A stretch of DNA of 64,000 bases from Cryptomeria japonica (GCF_030272615.1 NC_081405.1:474454008-474518007); one strand, 5' to 3'; positions 37,232-48,965 are shown, counted from the first letter of the stretch. The notes: generated by a model not told the origin, from the sequence alone. Program-made: numbers and translations.

Positions 37232-39740
37232 CGCTCAATATCCTCTCCAGGGACAGGCCCTATAAAAATTTCGCTCTGGACCCTTTGGAAGGGTCAGGAG
37301 CGAATTTGCATTTTAGCTCAATCAGACTTCATTTTCAACATTACTTCACCAAGATCAAGTCATTCACCTCCAAAATTGCCAAGGAAAAGGTTTTGCTCAA
37401 GGACCTAGGCAAAATATTAGACCACTTAGGAATTTCGCTCTGGACCCTTTGGAAGGGTCAGGAGCGAAATTTGCATTCTTGGCTCAAATTCTTCTCACTT
37501 TGTGACCATACTTGCTCAGATACATGTCTAAGGATGCCCTCAATCTCAACCAACACCAAGTTTGATGCAAAATTGGAGCAAAATGGAGTTTTTTAAGGAT
37601 TTCACTCTGGACCCTTTGGAAGGGTCAGGAGTGAAATTTGCATTTTAGGACAAATTCTATCATGTCTCTACTCCAAAATGCCTTCCAAAGCAAGCATACG
37701 CTATCCTTCTCTTCACCAAAGCCTAGGAATCCACAACTTGACCACCATCATGAGCAAATTAGGTGAAATTGAGAATTTCGTTCTGGACCCTTTGGAAGGG
37801 TCAGGAGCGAAATTCTTGACTTGCTTGTTTTCCTTCACCAAGATCTATCCTTTTCACTCTCTATACTTGGACTCTCATCTTTGGATCCCTCTCCCATACA
37901 TGCAACACTTGCTTGACCCTCAAAATGGCTAGAAAGGAGAATTTCGCTAAAAATCATGGCTAGGGACAGGACCTATTTAGGATTTCGCCCTGGACCCTTT
38001 GGAAGGGTCAAGAGCGAAAACCTTGTCCTAGCTCAAAATCTTGGTCATTGGAGGCCAAAATCCATTCAAGGGCAATCCTAGGGGCATCTCCCAACTTATC
38101 TCATCTTGATCAAGACTTGTTTTGACACAAATTTTGGAAGATGGAATAGGTTTTAGGATTTTCGCTCTGGACCCTTTGGAAGGGTCAGGAGCGAAATCCT
38201 TGTTCTTGAGCTCATTCCTTCATTCTTCCACTTCAATTCACCTCAAAGGTCAAGGAAACGTTACTCCATTCCTCTCTAGGCCATAAAAACCAAAATTTTT
38301 GACTTGTATTGAAGGGGAAATAGGTGATCTTAGGAATTTCGCTCTGGACCCTTTGGAAGGGTCAGAAGCGAAATTCTAGTTTTTGCTCAATTCCTTCAAA
38401 TTTGTTGATCACTAGCAACTCAAAGTCATGCCCAAGGACATCTCCAATCCTAGTTCACCCTGACCCACACTTGTCTTGGCATAAATTTGAGAGAAAATAG
38501 AGGTTTTGGGGAATTTTGCTCTGGACCCTTTAGAAGGGTCAGGAGCGAAATTCACACTCTAGGCTTGATATTTCATCTTTTCAACTCCAATCTTCTTTGT
38601 AAGGCAAAAAAACATCATTCTACGCCCAAGGAACAAGGTTGGTAGCCTAAGCAAGGAAGAAAATGAGGTTTATGAAGAATTTCACTCTGGACCCTTTGGA
38701 AGGGTCAGGGGCGAAATTCATCCTTTAGGCAAAATCTTCATCTTTCAATGCTTTCAACCACTTCTCAAGGCAAGAACATATCAATCCACCTTCCAACATG
38801 CCTTAGAAACCAACACTTGGCCAAAACAAGGAAGGAAATAAGAGCTATGGGGATTTTCGCCAAGGCAAGAACATATCAATCCACCTTCCAACATGCCTTA
38901 GAAACCAACACTTGGCCAAAACAAGGAAGGAAATGAGAGCTATGGGGATTTTCGCTCTGGACCCTTTGGAAGGGTCAGGAGCGAAATCCTCATTCTTGGT
39001 TGATTTTCCACTTCATTCATCCAATTCTCTCTCAAACTTGATCGATTTCAAAGTCCTTTCATCATAATCAAGGCAATCCATCATCAAACTAGCGCAAGAC
39101 AAGGCCAACCTAGGGCTTAAGGCAAAAAAGGTCAAATGGAGGATTTTGCTTTGGACCCTTTGGAAGGGTCCGGAGCGAAATTCTCCTTCCACGTTGATTT
39201 CCATCATTTCATCACCTCAAAACTCCTCTCCAAGGCAAATATGCATCCAAGTCCTCCAAACCATGCCTTAGAAGTTCCAAATTTGGTCAAGTTAAAGAGC
39301 AAAATAGAGGAAATATGAATTTCGCTTTGGACCCTTTGGAAAGGTCAGAAGCGAAATTTACATTTTAGGCTCATTTTCACCTTTTTCCTCCCTTCTTTGG
39401 CTTGGATATAACTTATTAGGCCTCTCGTGATCATCCTCCAGTCCAAGTTAGCATTCACTTCAAAGTTTTGTGAAGAAAAAAGGGTCTCGTATGAATTTCG
39501 CTCTGGACCCTTTGGAAGGGTCAGGAGTGAAATTCCTCCTTATGCTCAAATCCTGACTTCATTTTCATATTTCTTCACTCCAAATAAGTGTTTTGCCCTC
39601 AATAAGGCCTGGGAATGAGTTAGTTCTAAGTTTGGATCAAAGTAGAATGTCCTATAGAGGAATTCGCTCTAGACCCTTTGGAAAGGTCAGGAGCGAAATT
39701 GAAATTCGCTTTGGACCCTTTGGAAGGGTCAGGAGAGAAG
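37232..39740 (-). repeat. Array of about 15 palindromic hairpin repeats (copy A)
   Basis: Cores about 37 bp long have arms TTTCGCTC and GAGCGAAA outside and GACCC and GGGTC inside around TTTGGAA (plus strand). Starts read by eye are 37269, 37433, 37600, 37776, 37983, 38160, 38337, 38515, 38680, 38950, 39145, 39320, 39496, 39662 and 39704. Spacing is mostly 164-178 bp, with one 42-bp pair at the LTR 5' side. The DNA between cores is unlike from unit to unit, so only the cores are repeated. One wide gap (38680-38950) is explained by a local 94-bp duplication. Confidence 0.88.
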
Positions 39741-40346
39741 TTTGACATTTTGGTCTCTCCATCAAGATTCATATATGGAATATAACAAGTATAAGTGACA
39801 TTTCCTTATATCTTTCTTCTTTCTTATACTTTAAGTTATATTCCATATATACTGTCAAGATGTTTCAAAGTGGTTTCGGACCTCCAGGAGTTATAATGCA
39901 AAATCTAGTCTTTGGAGGATTTTTCAATTTTCCAGACAGTCAAATTTCAGGATGAGGATGACATTCCAGACTTAGCCAAATTTCAAGACATTTGAAGATT
40001 AGGATGACATTCCAGACTTCATCACTCACCAATTTGACCTAACTCAGATCTTCAAAGATGATATTCACTCACCAAGCTTCATTGACCTCCTGAAACTCAA
40101 ACAAGACACTATTAGCAACAAGGGCAAGAGTAGGCCTAAGGGAGACTTTCAAAGAAACCCTAACCTGGAGCACATGTTGACTCCCCCTGGCTCAAGCAGA
40201 GCTTGGCATCCTAGTGATCCCCCTGGCGACACTCAAAATGCAAAGGCTAACAGACAAAACCCTAAAAACCTAGAAAGCAAACCCCAGAAAGCAAAAAAGT
40301 AGGGGTCCCCATTTGCAATGGGGCGATGTGTGAATACGTCACAACA

Positions 40347-40567
40347 GTTTCCACGTACAAATCTTTGTGTTATGTGTTGTAGATGTTGTTTCTCTTTCTG
40401 TCTCATGCATTAAGTTTCACCGGTATTGATATTTACTGTTAATCTGTTAACCGACATTAAGTTTGGTTTACCGGTATTATGTATCAAGTTTGATTAAGTT
40501 TTATTTGGGTTGAAATTAATAGACAACTGATTCACCCCCCCCTCTCAGTTGCCTCCGGGTCCTAACA
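40347..40567 (+). repeat. 3' LTR of the Copia element, right part
   Basis: Resumes with the duplicated GTTTC, then CACGTACAAATCTTTGTG, and runs to CTAACA at 40567, matching the end of the 5' LTR, including a shorter C run near 40535. This proves that the long LTR is a later insertion. Confidence 0.9.
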
Positions 40568-42059
40568 GTTGTATCATTACCAATTAAGTCTCAATAAAAG
40601 GTATGCCAACAACTAAGGGTGCAAGAAGGCATGCGATTCCATGTGCTAGCTACTTGTTTACACAATATAAGTCTGCACTGTTCCAGTGAAGATAATCAAG
40701 GGTATAAGTGCTTCACCTTGTGAAGGAGTTGGGTCTGCCTTTATGGCACTACATATTTCCACAGCTTAGCTGATTTGGACTTACAACGATTGTGCTAGCA
40801 TTGACTAAAAGGCATTCTGTCGCTGAGTGATTCAAACTAGTGAGAATTACTAGCTGAACATCTTCTAGCCTTTCAGAAAAGGTTCACATATCCAAACTTG
40901 TAGTTTACAAAGATATACAAGCTTATGCTAAGAAACATCGGACTTCTCTACAATGAGATTATTCTCAATAACAAATGCATTGTGGTTAATCATTGCATAT
41001 AGCATATATATTTATATAACCACTACAATTCATACTAGAGATTGATAAAATTTTGTTTCAAGATATACCACACTCCACATTATGGAGCAACTCAGAATAT
41101 CATTTTAATTTGAATGAACTTCATGTCAACAATGGCTTAATCATGAATGGGTAAGTGTATCACATTCTTCCATGACTGTGCATTGTGCCAACAGCCAAGT
41201 TATTAAAATGCAGAAATGGTAAACATTCAATCTTGCACCATAGCATAACCCTTCAACCATATCCAGAAATTATGTCATAACAATATTCAGTAAATACTTT
41301 AAAAGTCTTCAGTAGTGCCAAGACTGCGCATCACACAATCGCCTCTAGTAGTCAAATGCTTTGAATGGTTTCTACTAGGCTTGTGCCCCTATCCTATGAA
41401 AAGTGTGCCATGAAAAAGCAAGCAATCCATGAATAACACTACAGTTTTATTCTCAATAATTTGGGCCATCATGCACCATGTTCTTAAAGCATAAAACGTG
41501 TATTACTTGTTCTATTAATCACAACAGCCTAATTTAAAGATAATAAAAACAGAAGTAGAACATGTGCACCATTGGCAGCAACTTTCTTCATCTTCTCGAA
41601 GCAAGGAACTGATCCACCCAGCCACTCTAATGGTGAGTGCAGGGTCCAATGATTCAAGGGGTAACGACAATAGAGACTGTCATGCCAATAAACTCTTCCT
41701 TCTGCAATTGGAGTCATTTCAAATGCATTCCCTGCTCATATATCCATGCTGTTACAACTCTTCCAAAGTGGTGAGAGAGATGAGGTAGAGAGCAAACAAA
41801 CAGCAAAAGTCACACACCAGGATCACAAGCAGTACCATATTCAGCATAAAATAGACAACATGGACAAGTACAACAGCCAACACAACAATAGAGACAAAAG
41901 GGTAGAAATAAAAGATTTGGTATAACTAAACAAAATTTACAACTTTCCCCTTCCTGTACTTTATCAAGAAAAAAAAAACAGCGGCTGGTTTAGTTATAAC
42001 TTATACTCACTCTCTAATCCTAACTCAAGCTTTATTTAAGTATTTTCACAACAAATGGT
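40568..42059. other. Unassigned stretch, probably containing a decayed Copia LTR
   Basis: On the minus strand the Copia pol tract at 42060 and above is followed, after GAGAGGGGGAAAAA (about 42062-42076), by TGTTGTGAAAATACTT near 42049, a plausible LTR start. Its end was not located, and no clear match to the U5 part at 59724-59976 was found. No gene was recognised in the rest. Confidence 0.35.
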
Positions 42060-42079
42060 CTACTTTTTCCCCCTCTCTA

Positions 42080-44191
42080 AACTGAGCCCAAAATTATGTC
42101 TGCAGTTTGATCCTTAGCGGGAACATATTGCAACATCGTAGATCCATCTTCAACAAGCTGTCATATGAAGTGAAAATGGAGCTCTACATACTTTGTTTGC
42201 TCGTGAAAGACTAGATTCTTGGCAAGCTTTAGCACCCCTTGGCTGTCACTGAACAAGGGTGAAGGCCCTGCTTGAGACATTTTCATGTCAGAAAGCATCC
42301 TTCATAGCTATACTACCTCCCATGCTATTTTAACAATTCCTCAATACTCTGCTTCGGTCGAGGAAAGAGCTACTGCTTGTTGCTTCTTAATGGTCCATGT
42401 GACTGCAACCGTGCCAAGACTAAAGACATACCCAGAAATAGACTTCCTATCATCAACAAAACCTACCCAATCTGAGTCTATAAAACCAATCAGCCAAGGA
42501 TCTTTACTTCTACTATATAGAATGTCAACATCAGGTGTCTCTTTCACATATCTCTATACACGCTTCGCTACAACCCAATATTCTGCCTCAGGGGCTGTCA
42601 TGAAGCGAGAGATGTAACTCACAACATAACTTAGATCAGGTCTAGTGGCTGTAAGTTAGATGAGGCTGCCAACTAGTTGCCTAAATGCAGATTCATTTAC
42701 CAATAGTGAATCTGATTTGGCTGATAGTTTCAGCCCTTTCTCCATAGGTGTAGATGAGACTGTACAATCTATCATCTTGAACTTGTCCAACAAACTCCTA
42801 GCATACTTCAACTAAGAAATGAAAATACTGCAACCTGTTTGCCAAACCTTTACACCAAGACAATAATGTGAAAGACCTAAATCAGTCATATCAAAAGCCT
42901 GACACAAATTTAGTTTGATTTGCTCAAGCAAATGTGTCCCACTACTACTAATGATGATATCATCTACATAGATGACATGAAGAATGACATCACTACAATG
43001 CTCTTGACATACAAATTGGGATCTAAAGGACTTCTCTAAAAGTCCTATGTATCCAAATACTTGTAAATCTTGATGTACCATGCCCTAGAGGCCTACTTTA
43101 TGCCATAAAGAGCCTTCACCAGTCTGCATACCTAGTGCTATTTACCTACAACCTTGAAACCTCGAGGCTACGTCATGTATACCTCTTCCTCCAAATCACC
43201 ATTGAGGAAAGCATTCTTCATGTCCATTTGATGGACTTTCCAACCAAACTGCGCTGCAATGGCTCGAACAAGTCAAATGGTGCTCATTTGTGTTGTAGGA
43301 GCACAAGTCTCCTCATAATCGAAGCCTTCTCTCAGCAAAAGCCCTTTAGCCACCATCTGAGCTTTGTATTTATTAAGAGTTCCATCAGCTTCGTATTTCA
43401 ATTTATAGACCCATTTGAGCCAATGGATTTCTTCCCTAGTGGAAGATTTGATGGAACCCAAGTGTTGTTCTTCAAAAGACTATGATGTTCAAATTCCATA
43501 GCCTTTTCCCAATTAGGTTTACCTTTCACCTCTAAATAATCTTGGGGCTCATAAACATTTTGAATGTTGGCCATAAGAGCAAATTTAACTATACTCTGCT
43601 TGCTCTTGCCTCTAGATGATCTACCCTCAACAAGCTCATTATCTCGAACATCACCAACGAGCTTTTCCCACCACTTAGGCTGTAGGGTAGATGCATCTTC
43701 TTCCAAATCAATGTGACCATCATGACTTGGGCTGCCTAGAATGAAATCATTTGAATGTTGGTCCAAGTTATCTTGAGGAAAATCTGCTAGTAGAGGTTCA
43801 TGTCTAGGAGGTTTCACAAGTTTGGAATCGTCCCTCCTTTCAGATGGAGCTAATGGAAGTCTAACACCCAGATCTTTGGCTTGCAGAGGCTAATCTTCAG
43901 GACTCTTGATGGGAGATGAGAGCTGAAAGGGCCCACCTTCTTCATCAAAAACATCTCTAATAAATGTGAGACAATCAGTGTCCACATCAAACAGGCGATA
44001 GGCTTTATGATTGTCACTGTAGCCTGTAAGCATCAACTTCTAACTTTTGGAATCCAGTTTGGTCCTCTTTGCATCTAGAATCCAAACATATGTTGTCAAA
44101 CCAAAAACCTTGAGATGACTGATTTTTGGTTTCCTCTCAAACCATGCTTCCTCTAGGGTCTTCTTGATTGCCTGTGTGGGAGACTAGTTAA
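42080..44191 (-). pseudogene. Minus-strand Copia pol: integrase end, RT and RNase H
   Basis: From 44191 downward the minus strand reads integrase C-terminal text (KTLEEAWFERKPKISHLKVF, then LTGYSDNHKAYRLFD), RT ([55 protein letters not shown] and VIYVDDIIISSSGTH at about 42960) and RNase H (WLIGFIDSDWVGFVDDRKS, ALSSTEAEY and PAKDQTADI). Stops and at least two shifts interrupt it. The rest of this element lies at 45027-45185, 49804-49860 and 57447-59723, separated by three insertions. It belongs to another Copia lineage than the 29216 element (YVDD with [10 protein letters not shown]). Confidence 0.85.
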
Positions 44192-45026
44192 GAAGGTACA
44201 ATGCAGATCATAGATGACACACTCGCAGAGTACTCAGCGAGTTTCAAAAACTCGCCGAGTTTTTGAGCTCTGCGAGTTTTTCTGACTTTAACTCGCAGCA
44301 AAAACTCGGTGAGTTTCTTTTAAAAATTCGGGTAGACTAAAAAAAGAGGCCCAAACATGTGAAAAAATTTAGGATGTTTGAGAGTGGTTTCAGACCTCCA
44401 AGAGTTATAATGCAAAATCTAGTTTTTGGAGGATTCTTCAATTTTCCAGACTTAGTCAAATTTCAGGATCCTTCGGTGATGCCCCTTGACCCCAACTTGG
44501 GGGCGCTGCCCCCAAACCCCCGTCGAAAAATATAGGGGGAAACTACGCTGATGGAAGTAAGGAAAATTTAACCTCCGAGTCTAATTAGGCTCCATATAAC
44601 AACATAATTAGCATTGAAGAAATCCTGGTATTATACATTTTTGAGTTGAAAGTTTGAAACTATGAGTATGAATGATGAAATTTCAAATATGATGAAAGTT
44701 TGAAACTAGTTTTAGCTAGAGCTGGGAAGAGGAAGTTGTACTTACTTTTGGTTTTACAAAAACTATTTACTATTTTGCTTCCAGCCATCAGCATTTCTCA
44801 TGAGGATGCGATTTTGTAGACACTTTGCATTTAAATATATCTAGAATCAGGTTGTTTCTTTTGTGTTATCATTTATTGACTCATTGGATGCATCTTCTCA
44901 TTAAATTTTGCAAAAAAAATGCATTTTTTATTAAAATTAAGCGTATTTTTACGTTGTCGAGTTTTTCCCGAGTTTTCGCCGAGTGTTTTTCTCAGGGGCT
45001 TGGCAAGTCGAGCTGAGTCACGAGTA
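44192..45026. mobile_element. 835-bp insertion of unknown class with CGAGTTTT repeats
   Basis: TAGTT occurs on both sides (44187-44191 and 45027-45031), and removing the unit with one TAGTT joins the Copia integrase frame, so it is a true insertion. Both end regions are rich in ACTCGCCGAGTTTTT-like words in both orientations (44220-44330 and 44955-45000). The middle has CCCCTTGACCCCAACTTGG and GCTGCCCCCAAACCCCCG, a GC-rich phrase. No long frame, poly-A tail or TG..CA ends are seen. It could be a non-autonomous DNA transposon, but the class is unknown. Confidence 0.6.
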
Positions 45027-45185
45027 GTTCAGCTATGCAGTAAACATTGCCTCAACCCAGCCTCTTGGGAACATTTATGTCCTCCAGCAAGCAACGGGCC
45101 ATTTTTGTAATAATACAATTCCTCCTCTCAACAACACCATTCTGTTGAGGAGTATAGGGTGTGGTAAGATGAAGAGACATGAACT
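45027..45185 (-). pseudogene. Minus-strand Copia integrase core fragment
   Basis: The minus strand reads [16 protein letters not shown] and MARCLLEDINVPKRL, then VYCIAELL: the third acidic residue (Glu of VVER) of the DDE integrase and what follows. It joins 44191 when the 835-bp insertion is removed. On its other side, about 45186, the text changes to long-LTR DNA. About 100 codons of integrase before this point are missing, so the left border of the next insertion involved a deletion. Confidence 0.8.
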
Positions 45186-45993
45186 CCTACCTAGGAATCA
45201 AAAAAGTTCCTTGATCAACACCCAACTCCTACCTAGGAATCAAAGAAGTTCCTTGATCAGCACCCAACTCCTACCTAGGAGTCAAGGAAATTCCTTGAAG
45301 AGATAGCAAGTCCGCCCTATGCTAAGGAAAGTTCCTCAACAACGTGCGAAGTCCGCCCTAGGGAAGAATACAGTTCCTTGAACACACATGAAGTCCGCAT
45401 AGGCATGAGAAAAATTCCTTGTGGCATCATGAAGTCTGCCACCTAGCATTGGGAAGATTCCTTAAAGTCATAGCACTCCGCCCCATAGTTAAATGATTTT
45501 CCATCAGAAAGCATAAAGTATCTTGGCATGACCCCAAATCCGCCCAAGCAAGAGAGAAAGAATTTAGTTAAGTGGTAAGATGAAGAGACATGAAGAGACA
45601 TGAACTCCTACCTAGGAATCAAAAAAGTTCCTTGATCAGCACCCAACTCCTACCTAGGAATCAAAGAAGTTCCTTGATCAACACCCAACTCCTACCTAGG
45701 AGTCAAGGAAATTCCTTGAAGAGATAGCAAGTCCGCCCTATGCTAAGGAAAGTTCCTCAACAACGTGCGAAGTCCGCCCTAGGGAAGAATACAGTTCCTT
45801 GAACACACATGAAGTCCGCATAGGCATGAGAAAAATTCCTTGTGGCATCATGAAGTCTGCCACCTAGCATTGGGAAGATTCCTTAAAGTCATAGCACTCC
45901 GCCCCATAGTTAAATGATTTTCCATCAGAAAGCATAAAGTATCTTGGCATGACCCCAAATCCGCCCAAGCAAGAGAGAAAGAATTTAGTTAAG
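45161..45993 (+). repeat. Recent tandem duplication of about 411 bp
   Basis: Copy one is 45161-45571 and copy two 45572-45993; they differ by a few bases and a 10-bp GAAGAGACAT gain. The unit begins with TGGTAAGATGAAGAGACATG, which is Copia integrase DNA, and continues into long-LTR repeats. The duplication therefore postdates the junction of the two elements. Confidence 0.85.
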
Positions 45994-46973
45994 TGTGGCA
46001 ACAACATGGAAAATTTCTCCCAGAAGCACTAAGTTTGCCTAGGGAGGCATAAATTCCTTGAAGAGACATGAAGTTCGCCCTCCCAAAGCATCAAAATTCC
46101 TAAGCCAAGCTGAAGTCCGCCTTGGCTTTTAGAAAAGTTACTTGTGCCATAGCAAAGTCCGCCCAACACATATCAAGGAAATTCCTTGTCCTAACACTAA
46201 GTCTCCGCTCATGCAAATGAAATTCCTTGAAACATACCCAAGTCCACCCAAGAAGAGAGAATGTAGGGAAGATTCCTTACCAACACATAAACTTACATGG
46301 ACGAGATGAGAAGAAAATTGGCTAAGTATGAAATTATGCCAAGGAAGAAGAAGATAATATTCTTTGGAATGTTCCAGAAGGATAAAGTTGCCATCTTTAG
46401 GAGAGAAAAACAAAGGAAGAAGATATGTGAAGGGACTAAGTTCATCGAATCTACAAAAAAAAAAAAAAGGATGCTAAAAAGTTCGAACTCCTAAGCCTTA
46501 TATTAATTCAACTTGGCATATCCTTTCACATAAATTTCTTCTAAGTTCGAAATTGAAGAGCTCTCTCTCTAACTTCAAGAAGAAAGAAGGCATTTGAAGA
46601 GCAACAACAATAGAATTCCTTGATTTTGTGAAGGAATTGGATCAACTTCTTGAAGGACTTCATCTCCTTTCATAAATATTTTCAGATTTTGCATCAATTT
46701 TCAAAGTTAAAAAGTATAATTCACAGTCCAAAATTTGAGCTGTAGACTAATTTTCTGTTTCCAAGGCTGATTATCACAAATTTTACTTGAGTGTTGAGCA
46801 GATTCTTTTCATTCATAGTCTGATTTCTTCATAGAATTTCAAATTTATGACAGGCCAAAGGTGAAAAGTTGAGACAACGAAATTTGAAATCAGGAATAAA
46901 AATCTCATCAAACATAGAATTCACATGTTGAAAGAAATGTCAACTTAATTTCTTTATCTTTTTCAGGCAATAG

Positions 46974-48889
46974 ATGACCACTCAAGGAAGACTTTCAAGG
47001 AAAGTTCAAATAAAGTTTGCCAGCAAGGGAGCACAACTAGAATCTAAAATCACTTTGAAGTGGAAGAAGGTTGGAGACACCAACCTTGGTCATGTTGACT
47101 TCAAGGACTTCAAAAAAAGAATGTGGTCAAGATTACCTGTGAATTTGATCCTGAACTCGCATATTTTAAAACCATCCTGACGAGGCCAGTTGTTAAATAT
47201 ACAGAATGGTGGGTTGATCAACAAAACCAAGGGCTGCAAGGAATATACCTCTTACTTACAATTTGATGGGCATTATGGAATCATATTCTTCCAATAATGA
47301 TGAAGCAACTCAAAATGTTGAGCCACCAGAAAGTATAAGTTCAAGGAAGAGAAAGGAAACAACTGAAAGTTTTGCAAAGACGAAAGGAAAGAAAATTGCA
47401 AATGAAGCAAGAAGCAAAAGTCAAGTCAAGCTCATTCCTCTATTAGCACCTCATCCAGAAATTTAAACAATATATCAATTCCTGAAGACGAAACACTATG
47501 TGAAATGGAAATCCCTCCCCCAATCCATGAAGAAAGAAACGTGGAATCTATTCAACAGTAAGTTCAGGAGCAACCATCTGCTTCAAACACGGAAATAATA
47601 CAATTGGAAAATGATAAGATAGATATCCTAGATGGAGAATTCCAAGAGGGAATGATTTCCGCTCTTTGAGGAGTTGAGGATAATCCAGATGATGAAAACA
47701 ATCAAGAGGATGAAGATATTGAGCAGCCCACAATCCCCGATTGGCTAAAGGAAAGGATGAAAGTGAAAGCACTTGTGGAAATTCAACAAGAAGATGATAC
47801 AACAGAATTCTTGGCCAGATTAGAAAACATTACAATAAAGAAAACAGCCAAGAAGTATTCCTTGATCAAAAAGGATGATGCAGGATTTTGTTTAGTTCAA
47901 GTGGTTGTGCCAGAAGTTGATACGGCAAAAGAAGATATCACTCCCAAAGAGTATGAAATAATGACTATCAACTTAGGCCGAACCACTAAAGAGCAAGAAG
48001 TTCAGGAATTGGATGATTCAATCAAGACAACAAGGAAAGATTGAAGAAAGAAGTAGAAAAGAAAGAGGAATTAATATAGAGAATGAGCAGCTAAGAAATT
48101 ATCTCCAACACTTGATCAATCCTATTAATCAAGGAGATGCAACGGTCCCTCCACCTTTGACTCTTCCACAGGAAACAGTTGAAGACTTTACAGAGATGAA
48201 GGTGACAGCTAGAGAAACTAAGGAATGGATGGCAAACATCAATAATGAAGTTGTCACGTTCGAGGAAGAATTAATATTAGAATATAGGCAAACGTCTTCA
48301 TTACTATTTAGAATTCAAGATAAGGCAAAAATGTGGAAAGATCTTCAAAATATTCAAGACAAAGTAATCCCATGCTTGAAGGTGTTGAGAGGAATTCCCA
48401 AGCAGGAATTAATAGATGGAAAACTAATTGCAGCTGGAGACACCTATGACTTCAACACATAATATTGGACATTGATAGCAAGAAATGAAATTTTGGAGAA
48501 AACAAAGGTTGATTGATGGTGTCAAAATTGAAGAGCTAATTAACGAAATTCAAAATAAGATTTTCCTTGTGGTCGTTGATGGTCTTGGAAAGGAAGCAAT
48601 TTGAGAAAATGAAATGAACATGGAAAATCTTAAGGTCAAAGCTCAAGAGAATTTCTTCACTTTCACAGGATTGATCCTTAAGCAAAATTTGACTAAGGCA
48701 CCCACCTTCTTTTCTAGCAGAGATGGCTTTCAGAAACAGGAATTAGATTGGGAGAATGCTTTTGCCACCTATGTTGATGACTTGGACGTGATTGAATTCA
48801 AGATAAACATGCTGCCACATTTCACAATGGAAGAGGTTAATCCTCTTGTGTCCAAGTTCATCGAATATGCTGCCACAAAAAGGGGATAA
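46974..48889 (+). pseudogene. Degenerate, internally deleted homologue of the long-LTR protein
   Basis: The start ATGACCACTCAAGG lies 7 bp after a splice acceptor, as in the intact copy. The text LKWKKVGDTNLGHVDFKDF matches SKWSNIGDTNLGNFSTKKF (residues about 38-57 there), then jumps to KRMWSRLPVNLI, matching KMHSRLPLDFI near residue 461: about 400 residues of the N-terminal globular part are missing. Later blocks also match: a Lys/Arg-rich stretch with KRKETTES, IPDWLKERM at 47741 (intact copy residue 684), a YEIMTINLG segment, and the end PLVSKFIEYAATKRG before TAA. Several stops and shifts break it (47178, 47463, 48042, 48460). Confidence 0.7.
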
Positions 48890-48965
48890 GGGACGCATTC
48901 TTCTAGAAGAAAGCTCCATGTGACACGAGTCTTTCTTTTATTTGCTCTTGTTGGATAACAATTGT

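Larger units (their letters stand above)
35723..40346 (-). mobile_element. Solo long LTR (4.6 kb) nested in the Copia 3' LTR
   Basis: On the minus strand it starts at 40346 with TGTTGTGACG, a CCCCATTGCAAATGGGG head, and runs to CACATCAATA at 35723. GTTTC flanks both ends (35718-35722 and 40347-40351), so this is one insertion of defined length. The last dinucleotide is TA where the family has CA. In order it contains a head, hairpin array, a short non-coding part, telo-box palindrome, TATA box and tail. The large reading frame of the 49861-57446 copy is missing. No second LTR, primer site or pol is present, so it is a solo LTR formed by recombination. Confidence 0.85.
29216..40567 (+). mobile_element. 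Nearly complete Ty1-copia element with a nested insertion in its 3' LTR
   Basis: The unit has a 5' LTR, initiator-tRNA-Met primer site, one long polyprotein frame in the Copia order gag-protease-integrase-RT-RNase H, a spacer with two purine tracts, and a 3' LTR. After removing the 4624-bp insertion at 35723-40346 and one GTTTC copy, it is about 6.7 kb, with LTRs of roughly 1.07 kb. The LTRs are clearly similar but not identical, and pol has several nonsense changes, so it is a dead copy of moderate age. Confidence 0.9.

Noticed and set aside
37232..39740. Regularly spaced palindromic repeats resembling a CRISPR array
   Set aside because: The setting is a plant retrotransposon LTR with long variable intervals and no cas genes; the spacing is about 130 bp between cores and the repeats diverge.
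29211..40572. Perfect target duplication for the 29216 Copia element
   Set aside because: Flanks are TGTGT and GTTGT; only three positions agree, so no duplication is claimed.
42285..43485. Plus-strand frames at 42285-42617 and 43135-43485
   Set aside because: They are antisense to clear Copia RT and RNase H text on the minus strand.
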